Assembly: GCA_038883475.1 (NCBI GenBank)
Contig: JAVZMA010000008.1
Span: forward strand, 1-62,066
Length of the DNA stretch: 62,066 nucleotides
Source: JAVZLH01 sp038883475
GTDB lineage: Archaea; Thermoproteota; Bathyarchaeia; Bathyarchaeales; Bathycorpusculaceae
Reading direction: 5' to 3'
Positions 16,133 through 24,331 of this stretch are shown piece by piece. Under the pieces are notes generated by a model. It did not search any database. It saw nothing but the letters and a program-made list of their open reading frames with translations, and had not been told where the DNA came from. How positions within the stretch are numbered: the first letter of the stretch is position 1; each line of letters opens with the position of its first letter. The position numbers and the translations under genes were made by a program.

Positions 16133-16537
16133 TTATGCCTCAGATTCTCGCCTTGAAACGGCAAAAATGGTTAGACTCGTAGACCAAAAGGAGACAACCC
16201 ATATGAGATTTAAAAAAGGATTGAGAATTATGTATAGCACTTCGAAAGAGCCATTAAAATATTCGGCTGCGGCGATAGCGAACAGAAGAAAGAGGCTATT
16301 CCAAATCAAGCAAATAACATTTCCCAATAACAACATGCACAGTTTCTTCGTTAATACTCCATCAAGAGGGAATGTGAGAAAAGTGTAAAGGATGTTGAAG
16401 ATTAAGAGCATGGATGCCAATTCGGTGTTTGCGTGAAAGAAAAATGAGAGTGCGAACGAAGCCATTATTCCAACCAAAATACCAAACACCAAATGGTCTG
16501 TTCTGAAACCGCCTTTCTCCCTTTTCATTTGCAACAC
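16133..16537 (-). CDS. small polytopic membrane protein of unknown function
   Basis: A 134-residue protein with four predicted transmembrane segments: HLVFGILVGIMASFALSFFF, LASMLLIFNILYTFLTFPL, LCMLLLGNVICLIWNSLFLL and VLYIILNPFLNLIWVVSFW. A MKREKG internal start (three codons in) is as likely as the first ATG. I do not recognise the family. It precedes the processive glycosyltransferase by two bases on the same strand, so it probably works with it, for example in glycan export or enzyme anchoring (inference). Confidence 0.65.
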   Translation of the reverse strand: MLQMKREKGGFRTDHLVFGILVGIMASFALSFFFHANTELASMLLIFNILYTFLTFPLDGVLTKKLCMLLLGNVICLIWNSLFLLFAIAAAEYFNGSFEVLYIILNPFLNLIWVVSFWSTSLTIFAVSRRESEA

Positions 16538-16573
16538 GACTTTTAGAGTTTATTATAGAAGATTGATATAGAA

Positions 16574-16593
16574 AAAGCTTCTATAGAAGCTTT
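16574..16593 (-). terminator. 20-bp perfect palindrome followed by a T run (terminator-like)
   Basis: The 20 bases are their own reverse complement (arms AAAGCTTC and GAAGCTTT around TATA). On the minus strand a run of five T follows immediately. The element lies 33 bases after the cmk stop and before the glycan membrane-protein gene, where transcription of the cmk operon should end. Archaeal termination depends mainly on T tracts, so the palindrome might instead be an operator for the downstream promoter (an A/T-rich ATAATAAA lies beyond it). Confidence 0.4.
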
Positions 16594-16625
16594 AAAATTT
16601 ACGCAAAAATACGTGAACCAAAATT

Positions 16626-17240
16626 TTAAGTTGATTCCGATTTAAACACGATGTTATCTATCACTTTGCATAGGACTTGAAAAACTTCTTCTGTTGTCAG
16701 GTTGTCAGTGTCCAAAATGAAGTGAAAGGGCGCAAAATCTTCCCCAAGGGCGAAGCCGTAAAGCTTTTTGTAAATGGTTTTTGTTCCCTCCTCCTTTCTC
16801 TTTATGGCTTCTAAGGCTTCTTGAAAGGTTATTTTATCCCTTTTAGCTATTCTCTCTGCTCTCTTCTGGAGAGAAGCCTCAAGCCATATTTTGAAGCTTT
16901 CTTTTAGAAGCCACGGCATAGTCCAACTATCCAAAATGACGTTTCCCTGCTGTGCTAGTTCCATGAGTTTTTTGTCAACAGCCTCATCAAATCTGGGGTC
17001 ATTTTCCCTTTCTTTTATGAAACGTATGCCTTCTTCGCTTTCCCACCATCCGCGTTTAAAGGGTTTGTGGCCTTTTTCTGCGGCTAGTTCTTTTAGCGCT
17101 TCTCCACCAGAATAATACTTTAATCCGTATCTTTCTGCAAGTTTCTTTGCTACGGTGCTTTTTCCGCTTCCAGCCATTCCTGAAACACATATAACAACTG
17201 GTTCTTTGGTTGCTTTTCCGGATTTTCTATCCATAGTCAT
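16626..17240 (-). CDS. cmk: cytidylate kinase, archaeal type
   Basis: A 204-residue P-loop kinase that phosphorylates CMP/dCMP. The Walker A motif is GMAGSGKST near residue 20, followed by YYSGGEALKELA, which resembles the NMP-binding region of archaeal Cmk. ILDSWTMPWLL and a lid-like RIAKRDKITFQEAL segment complete the pattern. The start may be the second ATG at 17234. The gene follows eL34 by 18 bases. The order EMC3-like protein, eL34, cmk next to secY is the one found in many archaea, which strengthens the call. Confidence 0.9.
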   Translation of the reverse strand: MTMDRKSGKATKEPVVICVSGMAGSGKSTVAKKLAERYGLKYYSGGEALKELAAEKGHKPFKRGWWESEEGIRFIKERENDPRFDEAVDKKLMELAQQGNVILDSWTMPWLLKESFKIWLEASLQKRAERIAKRDKITFQEALEAIKRKEEGTKTIYKKLYGFALGEDFAPFHFILDTDNLTTEEVFQVLCKVIDNIVFKSEST

Positions 17241-17258
17241 TGGTGTTCCTCAATGTTT

Positions 17259-17528
17259 TTACATTGTTCTTGCCGTTTGCTTTAAAGCGTTTTTTAGGCA
17301 GCTGTGGCAAACTTGTCCGGCATAGGGCCGCCAAACTCTTTTTCTGCTTCGATTTTGCTTGCCTATTTCTGAGGAGGTTAAACGTGGAATTCCTGCTATT
17401 GGCTTGCCGCACAGGAAACATGAAGGACCTTTTGGTTTTTCCTTCTTTAAGTGGATTTTATTTTTCCCTCCGGGCAAGGATTTTTCTATTCGCTTTCTGC
17501 TTCTTGTACGTAAATGAGGTTGCGGCAC
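17259..17528 (-). CDS. rpl34e: 50S ribosomal protein L34e (eL34)
   Basis: An 89-residue basic protein of the expected length. It starts PQPHLRTRSRKR and carries two CxxC pairs (CFLCGKPIAG and CHSCLKNAL), which bind zinc in this family. eL34 is found only in archaea and eukaryotes and sits on the large subunit. It lies 12 bases after the EMC3-like gene and 18 before cmk, in the standard archaeal arrangement. Confidence 0.94.
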   Translation of the reverse strand: MPQPHLRTRSRKRIEKSLPGGKNKIHLKKEKPKGPSCFLCGKPIAGIPRLTSSEIGKQNRSRKRVWRPYAGQVCHSCLKNALKQTARTM

Positions 17529-17540
17529 GCCCTTATCCTC

Positions 17541-17975
17541 CTACTCTATTGGCATAGTACCCAAAAGTCTAGAGGAAAGTACCCCAAAAAGCAAGGAGCA
17601 AATCATGTACCAGTAAATGAAGGATATTCCGCCAATTCCAGGGATGTAGGCAACATTTCCACTATATATGGGCATTAGTATCGGCCAGATGAAGAAGTAA
17701 ATGAATGAAAGCCCGAATAAAACTAGTTGAGGTTTAAGCAGTTTCTTCTGCATATTCATAATTTGCGGTTCTTTCTTTTTTATTTTCTCCATGAGTTTCT
17801 TGTCTTTTGTACGAAGCGCTTTGGATGCTTGGGCTTGGTATTCGGCGATTTCTTTCTGCATTACCCTGTACTGTTTCCAGCCGACAAGTTTGCTTATCAA
17901 AATGCGGTTAATGGAGGATATTGAAAATGAGAGGGTTAAGCTGATTAACATCACTTCTATTGTAGCCATCAGCAT
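17541..17975 (-). CDS. EMC3/TMCO1-like membrane insertase (DUF106 family)
   Basis: A 144-residue protein of the archaeal DUF106 family, related to Get1, EMC3 and YidC. An N-terminal transmembrane segment (MLISLTLSFSISSINRILIS) is followed by a long charged, probably coiled-coil hairpin (residues about 33-80, KEIAEYQAQASKALRTKDKK) and two C-terminal membrane segments. Family members insert small membrane proteins. A location just downstream of secY in the ribosomal cluster is typical. The second ATG at 17969 has better Shine-Dalgarno spacing (GGAG about seven bases before) than the first. Confidence 0.88.
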   Translation of the reverse strand: MLMATIEVMLISLTLSFSISSINRILISKLVGWKQYRVMQKEIAEYQAQASKALRTKDKKLMEKIKKKEPQIMNMQKKLLKPQLVLFGLSFIYFFIWPILMPIYSGNVAYIPGIGGISFIYWYMICSLLFGVLSSRLLGTMPIE

Positions 17976-18068
17976 CTCCGCAGTCTCCTGTTCTTAAGCA
18001 TTCAAACTTGCTTAATTGCTTTTGTTTAAGTCCAGTTAATAACTATTTTTGCTTTTAAGCTTGTGATT

Positions 18069-19487
18069 TTATTCTCCAAATATTCTTCGGAAGGCTGGAT
18101 ACATCTCAGCGGCTCTTTCTCTAACCAAAATTTCGTAATACTGGTATATTATTCCGACAGAAAGCAGAATACCCATTCCCGAACCAAAAACTCCAAGGAA
18201 ATCTGAAATGCCAGCGATTAACCCCACGATTATTCCGCCGAGAACCGTAACTGCTGGAATGTAACGCTTAAGAATGGATTCAATAGCCTTTTCAGAGCGT
18301 CTATATCCTGGAATTTGCATGCCAGCATCAACCAGTTGCTTAGCCACGGTTGATGGCCCTAAACCGCCAACCTCAAGCCAAGTGAGCGAGAAAACAACAC
18401 AGAAAGCAACGAGGATACCCAAATAGCCGAAGGCCCTGTCGGGGCGGGCTGCGACGTCAGCGAGGCTGTGAGGCGCAGTAACGTAGTAAACCAACCCACC
18501 TATCGGCTCTAGGGATGCTGGAGTCACATTAGTGTTCCATCTAAACTGCCCCAAGAGGTTGAGCCATAGGCTCGCGTTTTCAGGCGTGGGCTGACCACTC
18601 ATGCTCCAGAAGAGCTGTGAGAAGATATATATGTTGGCGAAGAGAGCTGACGCGAATATTACTGGCAGGTTAGACACGTATAGAAGTTTTATTGGATATC
18701 GGCTTCGGAAACCCTTGTAACCAGCATAGGACAATGGCAATTCCACTCTTATTCCTTCCATGTAAATTATAACCAAGAAGGCTGCTATCGTGGCTATAAA
18801 ACCTATCAAGGAGGGATACGCGCCGAATCCAACGATCCAATCTGTTATTGGCCTGTTTCCTGACAAGACAACGGAGAGAGCTCCCACAAATAGTCCTGTT
18901 CCAGGACTGAAGCATTGCCAGAGTATTTGCTGCGCAACACCAGCCATTATGAAAAGGCTTATTCCGCTGCCGAAGCCCCATCCCTTCTGGACAAGTTCAT
19001 CCAGTAACTGCACAATTATGCCAGTCGCCATAAGCTGTAGGAAAACTATTATCCTTGTTGCGCTAGACAAATCACCGTACATTCCGCTGATTATGTAGGC
19101 TGTTGCCTGAACTCCCGTGAGAATTATGGCAAGAGCCTTGCTCGCTGTCGTGAATAGGCTTCTGTCTTCTGGACGTGACATATCGCATTCTATCATTGCT
19201 GAGCCGACTAAAAGCTGCAGTATTAATCCAGCCGTAACTATGGGGCCTATTCCCAACTCCATTAGGGTGCCGTGGCTTGAAGCCCAAATTATTCTTAGAG
19301 CACTAAACCTTTCCTCCGTTGCTCGAGGGATACCATAGAGGGGTGTCACAGCCATTACAAGGTATACAATTACGACAAGGGCCGTCCAAAACAGTTTTTC
19401 GTTAAATCGTACTCTCCGTTCTGGAGCCTTCACTTCTGGTAGGACTCTTGCAATTGGTTTAAACAGATTTAGGAATCTGCCAGCCAT
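18069..19487 (-). CDS. secY: protein translocase subunit SecY
   Basis: A 472-residue, ten-helix SecY of archaeal type (Sec61 alpha homologue), forming the protein-conducting channel of the plasma membrane. The N-terminal amphipathic helix, the plug region after YGIPRATEE, the GSAMIECDMSRPEDRSLFT segment and the cytoplasmic loop VELPLSYAGYKGFRSRYPIKLLY are all as expected. It is ten bases downstream of uL15 and ends the ribosomal run. The adenylate kinase gene often found next to it in archaea is absent here. Confidence 0.97.
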   Translation of the reverse strand: MAGRFLNLFKPIARVLPEVKAPERRVRFNEKLFWTALVVIVYLVMAVTPLYGIPRATEERFSALRIIWASSHGTLMELGIGPIVTAGLILQLLVGSAMIECDMSRPEDRSLFTTASKALAIILTGVQATAYIISGMYGDLSSATRIIVFLQLMATGIIVQLLDELVQKGWGFGSGISLFIMAGVAQQILWQCFSPGTGLFVGALSVVLSGNRPITDWIVGFGAYPSLIGFIATIAAFLVIIYMEGIRVELPLSYAGYKGFRSRYPIKLLYVSNLPVIFASALFANIYIFSQLFWSMSGQPTPENASLWLNLLGQFRWNTNVTPASLEPIGGLVYYVTAPHSLADVAARPDRAFGYLGILVAFCVVFSLTWLEVGGLGPSTVAKQLVDAGMQIPGYRRSEKAIESILKRYIPAVTVLGGIIVGLIAGISDFLGVFGSGMGILLSVGIIYQYYEILVRERAAEMYPAFRRIFGE

Positions 19488-19497
19488 TGGTTATTTT

Positions 19498-19950
19498 TTA
19501 CTCTCCCTCTTCTGTTAATTCTTCCACTTCTTCCGTTAAAATTTCTCCGCCAGCCTCTTTTATTTTTTCAGCCGCAGATTTCGAGCAGGAGGCAACTTTC
19601 ACTGCTAATGGTTTTGTAATTTTGCCTGCGCCAAGAAGTTTCGTGTAGCCGAGGCTTGTTAGGTCGATAGGAAACTTTCCGTTTTCTTTTTTAACAGAGA
19701 GCTTCTCAGCAATCTCGTCAAGTTTTCCAACATTTATAGTCTTCACTTTTCCTCTTAGACTTTTAGGAGAGGTGAACCCCTTTTTCCCAAAGTATTCCGG
19801 TTCATACCTTATGACGTACGACCATAAATGCTTGTGGCGTCCGGCTTTCCGATAACCCTTCGACCCCGTCTTTCTATGTTGACCTACTCTACCGTAACCT
19901 TGAGTTCTTGAACCCCGCTTTTTTCTGATTTTCCTTAGTTTATGAGGCAT
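19498..19950 (-). CDS. rplO: 50S ribosomal protein L15 (uL15)
   Basis: A 150-residue uL15 of archaeal length. The N-terminus is the family's very basic glycine-rich tail (KLRKIRKKRGSRTQGYGRVG, then GSKGYRKAGRHKHLW). The C-terminal domain has YTKLLGAGKITKPLAVKVA. The last residues are acidic. The protein binds 23S rRNA in the core of the large subunit. It starts three bases after the stop of the small heat-shock gene and precedes secY. Confidence 0.95.
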   Translation of the reverse strand: MPHKLRKIRKKRGSRTQGYGRVGQHRKTGSKGYRKAGRHKHLWSYVIRYEPEYFGKKGFTSPKSLRGKVKTINVGKLDEIAEKLSVKKENGKFPIDLTSLGYTKLLGAGKITKPLAVKVASCSKSAAEKIKEAGGEILTEEVEELTEEGE

Positions 19951-19953
19951 TTT

Positions 19954-20412
19954 TTAACCAGCTATTTTGTCTAATGGTTTCTCTTCAACAGCCCTTTTTA
20001 ACCTTATTTCAAGCACACCATTCTTATATGTTGTGCGCATCGTGCTTGGAACAACTTTCCCCGGAAGGTTTAAGCTTTTGCGGTATTTGTGGTCTACAGC
20101 TTCAGCGGATAATATCAACTGTTTATGCTCTGCATGAACCTTAAGGTCTTCTCTTCTGAAACCAGCCAATCCGGCAACAACAACAATTTCATCCTTGTCT
20201 TCAAGAATATCTATAAGAGGTTCCATCCACCTGTACTCTTTCACAGCAAGGCTTTTGGGAGCGAGATACTTGTATGGATAAACTTGCCATTTACCCTTGG
20301 AATTCTTAGCTCGAAATATTCTAGAAAAGTTCTTTTCGCGGGTTCCGCTGCGTCTCGTTACAACACTAAATCGCTTCCGCGGTCTCTTGTTTCTACGCCA
20401 TCTCGCGCTCAA
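19954..20412 (-). CDS. small heat shock protein (HSP20/alpha-crystallin) with a basic N-terminal extension
   Basis: A 152-residue protein read from a TTG at 20412, supported by GGGGAGAG a few bases upstream. Residues about 64-140 form an alpha-crystallin domain: PLIDILEDKDEIVVVAGLAG, then the end motif YKNGVLEIRLKR, which matches the usual GVL signature. The first 60 residues are unusually basic and look more like a ribosomal-protein tail (WRRNKRPRKRFSVVTRR). It lies between uL30 and uL15, a site that usually holds no chaperone gene. A role in protecting nascent ribosomal proteins or binding the ribosome is inference. An internal ATG at about 20224 would give an extension-free protein. Confidence 0.78.
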   Translation of the reverse strand: MSARWRRNKRPRKRFSVVTRRSGTREKNFSRIFRAKNSKGKWQVYPYKYLAPKSLAVKEYRWMEPLIDILEDKDEIVVVAGLAGFRREDLKVHAEHKQLILSAEAVDHKYRKSLNLPGKVVPSTMRTTYKNGVLEIRLKRAVEEKPLDKIAG

Positions 20413-20485
20413 TCAACTCTCCCCTCGGATACAATGGCATTTCAAAAGTGGCTATAAAATGTATCGGATAGAAAAATGTTAAATC

Positions 20486-20974
20486 TTAAATCATCCGCTT
20501 TATGAGCTCGTTAACTTTTTCTCCCCGATACCCAAGCTCGCCGCCCATGCCATAATTCTTCTTTATTTTTCCCTTAAAGCCCTTCGTTGGCGGGTGAAGC
20601 CTAAAAACTGGTTTAATGTTCGGCAGCTTCCAGTATTCAGCACGGCAGCCGAAAACATCGTCTGCAAGCTCTTCTAAGGATTTGTAACTAATCTTCTGAG
20701 CGTACTCGTCTGTTAACCTCTTGTTTCCGACGAGTTCTCCTCTTTCCTTTATCAGCATGTGCACCGTTTCTTTCGATGCTTCCCCCCATGTTATGAAACT
20801 CTGCGCGGTTTTCAGCATTCCAAGAAATGACGGCCTATTATCAATCAGTATGGCATAGTTGTTTCTTGTTAAATGGAGCATTCTTAGGGTTTCCCTAACC
20901 TCTTTTGAGGCGCTTATGGTTCCGCGAACTCTTACAACCGCCAAGCATTTGCGTTCTTCTATTTTCTCACTCAA
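20486..20974 (-). CDS. rpmD: 50S ribosomal protein L30 (uL30)
   Basis: A 162-residue archaeal uL30, longer than the bacterial form by a C-terminal extension, as normal for archaea. It has the ferredoxin-like start CLAVVRVRGTISASKEVRETL and ends in FRLHPPTKGFKGKIKKNYGMGGELGY. It starts at a TTG immediately after the TAA of uS5, so the two are translationally coupled. Confidence 0.95.
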   Translation of the reverse strand: MSEKIEERKCLAVVRVRGTISASKEVRETLRMLHLTRNNYAILIDNRPSFLGMLKTAQSFITWGEASKETVHMLIKERGELVGNKRLTDEYAQKISYKSLEELADDVFGCRAEYWKLPNIKPVFRLHPPTKGFKGKIKKNYGMGGELGYRGEKVNELIKRMI

Positions 20975-21616
20975 TTATCTCACCCAGTCTACTGGAGTTA
21001 TTAGGCTGTAGGTCTTCTTCAACGCATCAAAGACGGCATATGCAAATGAGGGAACAGTCCTTGTTGAACCATAACTTCTAGTCCAGCAGTCCTTGATTCC
21101 AGCCAAGCCTAAAATTACTTTTGCAACCTCACTTGCAACTAGACCCAAGCCTCTTGGTCCAGGAACCATGACTATTCTTACACCGCCACATTTGCCTTCA
21201 ACTTGGAAGGGCACCGAATGAGGTTTACCACAACCGCACTCCCAACTTCCACAACCACGCCTAACAGGAACTATGTTTAGGCGAGCATCTGCAGCAGCCT
21301 TCTCTATGGCTGTTCGCACTTGGCTTGCTTTCCCAGACCCTAAACCTATGTAACCATCCCTGTTTCCAACAGCCACAATCGCCTTAAACCTTGACTTCTC
21401 GCCAGCATCTGTTTGTTTTTGAACTAAGTTTATGTTTATAACTTCCTCTTGAATATCCGGAAGTAGAGCGTCAACAATTTGGGGCTCACGGATTTTAAAA
21501 CCGCCCAAAAAGATTTCTTCTATTGATGTTATTTTGCCTTCTTGAATCATTTTTCCAATACGGGTTTTGGGAACCCAGTGCTCCAAACTTTCAGCTGTTC
21601 TACTTTCTGTTGTCAA
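20975..21616 (-). CDS. rpsE: 30S ribosomal protein S5 (uS5)
   Basis: A 213-residue archaeal uS5. The double-stranded-RNA-binding region reads FKAIVAVGNRDGYIGLGSGK, and the C-terminal domain includes VPGPRGLGLVASEVAKVILGLAG. It contributes to decoding accuracy. The start is a TTG inside the end of uL18 with a GGAGGT eight bases before it, so the uncommon start codon is well supported. Confidence 0.96.
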   Translation of the reverse strand: MTTESRTAESLEHWVPKTRIGKMIQEGKITSIEEIFLGGFKIREPQIVDALLPDIQEEVININLVQKQTDAGEKSRFKAIVAVGNRDGYIGLGSGKASQVRTAIEKAAADARLNIVPVRRGCGSWECGCGKPHSVPFQVEGKCGGVRIVMVPGPRGLGLVASEVAKVILGLAGIKDCWTRSYGSTRTVPSFAYAVFDALKKTYSLITPVDWVR

Positions 21617-22221
21617 CTCTTTTTACCTCCGCTCTCAAACTCGGCGATTATAGCCTTTTTGACTTCTTCAAAATGTTCTGGAAGACTTTCTGGTTGAAGC
21701 TTATTTTCCAAATATTTGGAGAATCGAAGATTGTATTCTGAGGGGTTAGAAGCGAGAATTTTTGCATATTGGGCGATGTGTTCCCCTTTAACCCTCTTTT
21801 CATCAGGAAGTTTCTCCTCACTATGGGGGATGTTCATTCCAGCGTCTAAAGCCCCCTTTAGCGCTGTCAGAACCCTTGAGCCCTTAGAAGGGAAGTGCAG
21901 CCCGATGTCCAAAATTGCCTCATTTATGCCTTTAGCCTTAGCCTTTAACCCGCATAGAAAACCAGTTAAATAGGCGGTTGGAGTGTTTCCTCTATGGGCC
22001 TTCCATCCATACTTTCGTGTTAGCTCTCTGCTATGCGCCGAAACCAAAACCTCGTCCCCGTAGGGTTTAGCGACAACAATTTGGGCAATTATGTTGTTTA
22101 ATGTTTTACGCACAACGAGACGGGGCTTACCTGAAAGCGTTAATGCCTTTCTTTTCCTGTAATCTGTTTTTCCCTCTCTTCTCCGCCGAAATGGAACACA
22201 ATAGCGTGCGTTCCGAGCCAT
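21613..22221 (-). CDS. rplR: 50S ribosomal protein L18 (uL18)
   Basis: A 202-residue uL18, of the longer archaeal/eukaryotic kind that binds 5S rRNA. Recognisable blocks are YCVPFRRRREGKTDYRKRKAL, KPRLVVRKTLNNIIAQIV, and TAYLTGFLCGLKAKAKGINEA. It abuts eL19 (its ATG overlaps that stop) and overlaps uS5 by four bases, so this stretch is one operon. Confidence 0.96.
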   Translation of the reverse strand: MARNARYCVPFRRRREGKTDYRKRKALTLSGKPRLVVRKTLNNIIAQIVVAKPYGDEVLVSAHSRELTRKYGWKAHRGNTPTAYLTGFLCGLKAKAKGINEAILDIGLHFPSKGSRVLTALKGALDAGMNIPHSEEKLPDEKRVKGEHIAQYAKILASNPSEYNLRFSKYLENKLQPESLPEHFEEVKKAIIAEFESGGKKS

Positions 22222-22676
22222 CAGCGTTTCCTCCAGAGCCCTTGCGCTTTTAAGTGACGTTCTAAATCAGCGACGGACGCGAATCTTCCGCTGCTTGCCA
22301 TCTTGTAGAGCTTCCGATAAGTTGCTTCTGTAATGATTTTATCCGCCTTTAGTTCACGAAGCCTCTTCCTTAGAGCCCTAATCTTAGCCATCCAAGCGTC
22401 TTTCTTTGAAATCTTTGCGTGATGCGCACCGCTTCTGCTACCTGGTCCACGTCGTCTTCCAACTTTCTTTTTTAAGTGCACTGTTCGGGCTCTTGCTCGA
22501 CTTATACCTTCCTCTGGCAGCGGTTTGATAACGCCTTCATGGATTAGTTTGCGAATCTCCTCTCTTGTTATTGCGGTTTCAACATCATCTATCCTTTCAG
22601 GGTCTATCCAAACTCTGTTTTGTCCAACCTTTAAAATGTTGGCTGCAAGACGCCGCTGACTCTTTAAGCTCGTCAT
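22221..22676 (-). CDS. rpl19e: 50S ribosomal protein L19e (eL19)
   Basis: A 151-residue archaeal/eukaryotic-only large-subunit protein. It begins SLKSQRRLAANILKVGQNRV and has the helical linker GRRRGPGSRSGAHHAKISKK and ELKADKIITEATYRKLYKMA. Length and start are standard. It overlaps the end of eL32 by four bases, indicating coupled translation. Confidence 0.96.
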   Translation of the reverse strand: MTSLKSQRRLAANILKVGQNRVWIDPERIDDVETAITREEIRKLIHEGVIKPLPEEGISRARARTVHLKKKVGRRRGPGSRSGAHHAKISKKDAWMAKIRALRKRLRELKADKIITEATYRKLYKMASSGRFASVADLERHLKAQGLWRKR

Positions 22677-23197
22677 CCTTCTTTAGCACCGCCCTCACTT
22701 TTTCTTGTCCTTTTCCGCCTCGCTTTCGGCTTCTCCTCTTCAGCCTTCTTTTCTTCCTCCGTCTCTATCTTTTTTGTCTCCTCTTCCAGTTTCTCCTCCT
22801 TCTCTTCAACTTTTTCCTTGACTTCTTTGAGATTGACTATGGTAATTTTCTTCTTTCTTGCCTCAGCAATGATTCTAGTCCTTTTTCTCTTTCCAACTGC
22901 ACGGGCAATGCGCACAACTTGAGTTTTAGGGTCAACTTCCTTGAGCTCATCGAGGTTATGCACTAAAACCTCCTCATAGCCCGAAGGATGAAGTCCTCTA
23001 GCAACTTTTGGTCCCCTATAGCCAACGTTTACTTTCGGCGGCCAACCCTTGGTTTTCCTTCGCATTTTGTTATCTATGCCTTTTGGCTTGCGCCAGTTCT
23101 CTTTTAAACGCATGTAACGCCAGCTTTCTTGCCTCACAAATTTTGGTTTTTTCTTTTTGATGCGTTCCCGTATTTTAAGGGCTTTTTGCTCCATCAT
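22673..23197 (-). CDS. rpl32e: 50S ribosomal protein L32e (eL32) with a charged C-terminal tail
   Basis: A 174-residue eL32. The conserved core (about residues 15-120) has KPKFVRQESWRYMRLKENWR, GWPPKVNVGYRGPK and HPSGYEEVLVHNLDEL. The last roughly 50 residues are a Lys/Glu/Arg-rich tail (KEKVEEKEEKLEEETKK... KARRKRTRKSEGG) absent from the minimal archaeal form. Similar tails occur on uL24 and uS3 in this operon. The tail is probably disordered or helical and solvent-exposed. It overlaps uL6 and eL19 by four bases at each end. Confidence 0.94.
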   Translation of the reverse strand: MMEQKALKIRERIKKKKPKFVRQESWRYMRLKENWRKPKGIDNKMRRKTKGWPPKVNVGYRGPKVARGLHPSGYEEVLVHNLDELKEVDPKTQVVRIARAVGKRKRTRIIAEARKKKITIVNLKEVKEKVEEKEEKLEEETKKIETEEEKKAEEEKPKARRKRTRKSEGGAKEG

Positions 23198-23742
23198 GAT
23201 TCCATCCCCTCGCTGTGCTCATACACGTATATGCCGTCCAAGAAAACCCTTGGGTCTTTCCTTTTCACTTTAGTGGCTTGCTCGATGTTTGCCGCTGTTT
23301 GGCTTACGTCTTCAATGTTTACGCCTTGAACTATTATGTCTTCGCTTTGAACCTTAACTTGTACGTCTCCAATGATTTTAGCTTTCCTCGGATTCCGTTC
23401 GCCTGTGAAATTTTCTATTAAAACCACTTTATCCTTAACCTTGACCGAAATTGGAAAATGAGAGAAAACTATCTTAAGCTTATACGAGAAACCCTTCCTA
23501 ACGCCCGTGATCATGTTTTGGATATGAGAACAAACCGTGCCTACGAGAGAAGCCTCTTTTTTGCGGGGCCACTCAGCCCAAACTCGTATTGTTTTCCCAT
23601 CAACCTCGATTGAAACTGGAGCTTGGGAAAAGTCGCGGGTTAACGTTCCCTTTGCTCCTTTAACAGTTACCTTCCTCCCTTCAACCGTCACTTCCACATC
23701 TTCTGGAACTTGAATTGTTCTTGAGATTTCAACAGCCCGCAT
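23194..23742 (-). CDS. rplF: 50S ribosomal protein L6 (uL6)
   Basis: A 182-residue uL6 with the two-repeat fold. The first repeat has EDVEVTVEGRKVTVKGAKGTLTR split across two strands, and the second contains NFTGERNPRKAKIIGDVQVK and FLDGIYVYEH. It is near the sarcin-ricin loop on the large subunit. It follows uS8 by 14 bases and overlaps eL32 by four. Confidence 0.96.
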   Translation of the reverse strand: MRAVEISRTIQVPEDVEVTVEGRKVTVKGAKGTLTRDFSQAPVSIEVDGKTIRVWAEWPRKKEASLVGTVCSHIQNMITGVRKGFSYKLKIVFSHFPISVKVKDKVVLIENFTGERNPRKAKIIGDVQVKVQSEDIIVQGVNIEDVSQTAANIEQATKVKRKDPRVFLDGIYVYEHSEGMES

Positions 23743-23756
23743 AAAATGACACCTTT

Positions 23757-24140
23757 CTAATAGACAAAGGCTAGTAGTCTGCCTCCCACACGCTTTTCCT
23801 TAGCCTCTCTATGAGACACTACTCCTTTAGGAGTTGAAACAATTAAGATGCCAATGTCCCTTGACGGAAGAAACTTTTTCTCCCATTCTTCAAATTCTTC
23901 CAGTCTAACGGGAAAACGCGGCTTTATTGCTCCACACTTATTTATTCTTCCCAAAAGCTGAACCTTAAATTTCCCAGAACGCCCATCATCAATGAACTCG
24001 AACTCTCCAATGTAACCGTTTAACTGCATAATCCTCAGCACCCGCCCCAAAAGTTTAGAGGCTGGACTAATCACGCATTCGCGCTTGTTTCGCATCTCGT
24101 TGTTTATGATTGTTGTTAGACCATTTGTCAAAGTATCCAT
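23757..24140 (-). CDS. rpsH: 30S ribosomal protein S8 (uS8)
   Basis: About 127 residues from the ATG at 24140, which has GAGG eight bases upstream and gives the usual archaeal start (MDTLTNGLTTI). An ATG at 24161 inside the end of uS14 would add seven residues. The C-terminus reads DIGILIVSTPKGVVSHREA, the conserved rRNA-binding signature. It binds the central domain of 16S rRNA. Confidence 0.94.
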   Translation of the reverse strand: MDTLTNGLTTIINNEMRNKRECVISPASKLLGRVLRIMQLNGYIGEFEFIDDGRSGKFKVQLLGRINKCGAIKPRFPVRLEEFEEWEKKFLPSRDIGILIVSTPKGVVSHREAKEKRVGGRLLAFVY

Positions 24141-24153
24141 GAGGCTTTCCTCG

Positions 24154-24318
24154 CTACTCATATTTTTTGAACCCGAGTTTTTTAGCTACTTCCCTAAAAC
24201 AATGCCGACATAAATATAAATTGTAACGCCTAATGACGGGTCCATAAGACCCGCATCTGCTGCATGGCCTAGCGCCCTTGCCATACTTTCTTTCTTTTTT
24301 AGGCTTATGCTTAGCCAT
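24154..24318 (-). CDS. rpsN: 30S ribosomal protein S14, zinc-binding type (uS14)
   Basis: A 54-residue protein from the ATG at 24318, preceded by AGGGGAT. A longer frame starting further upstream adds 11 unlikely residues. Two CxxC pairs (CSRCGSYG and CRHCFRE) form a zinc site, as in archaeal and eukaryotic uS14. It lies between uL5 and uS8 in the standard archaeal order. Confidence 0.94.
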   Translation of the reverse strand: MAKHKPKKERKYGKGARPCSRCGSYGPVIRRYNLYLCRHCFREVAKKLGFKKYE

Positions 24319-24331
24319 ATTATATCCCCTT

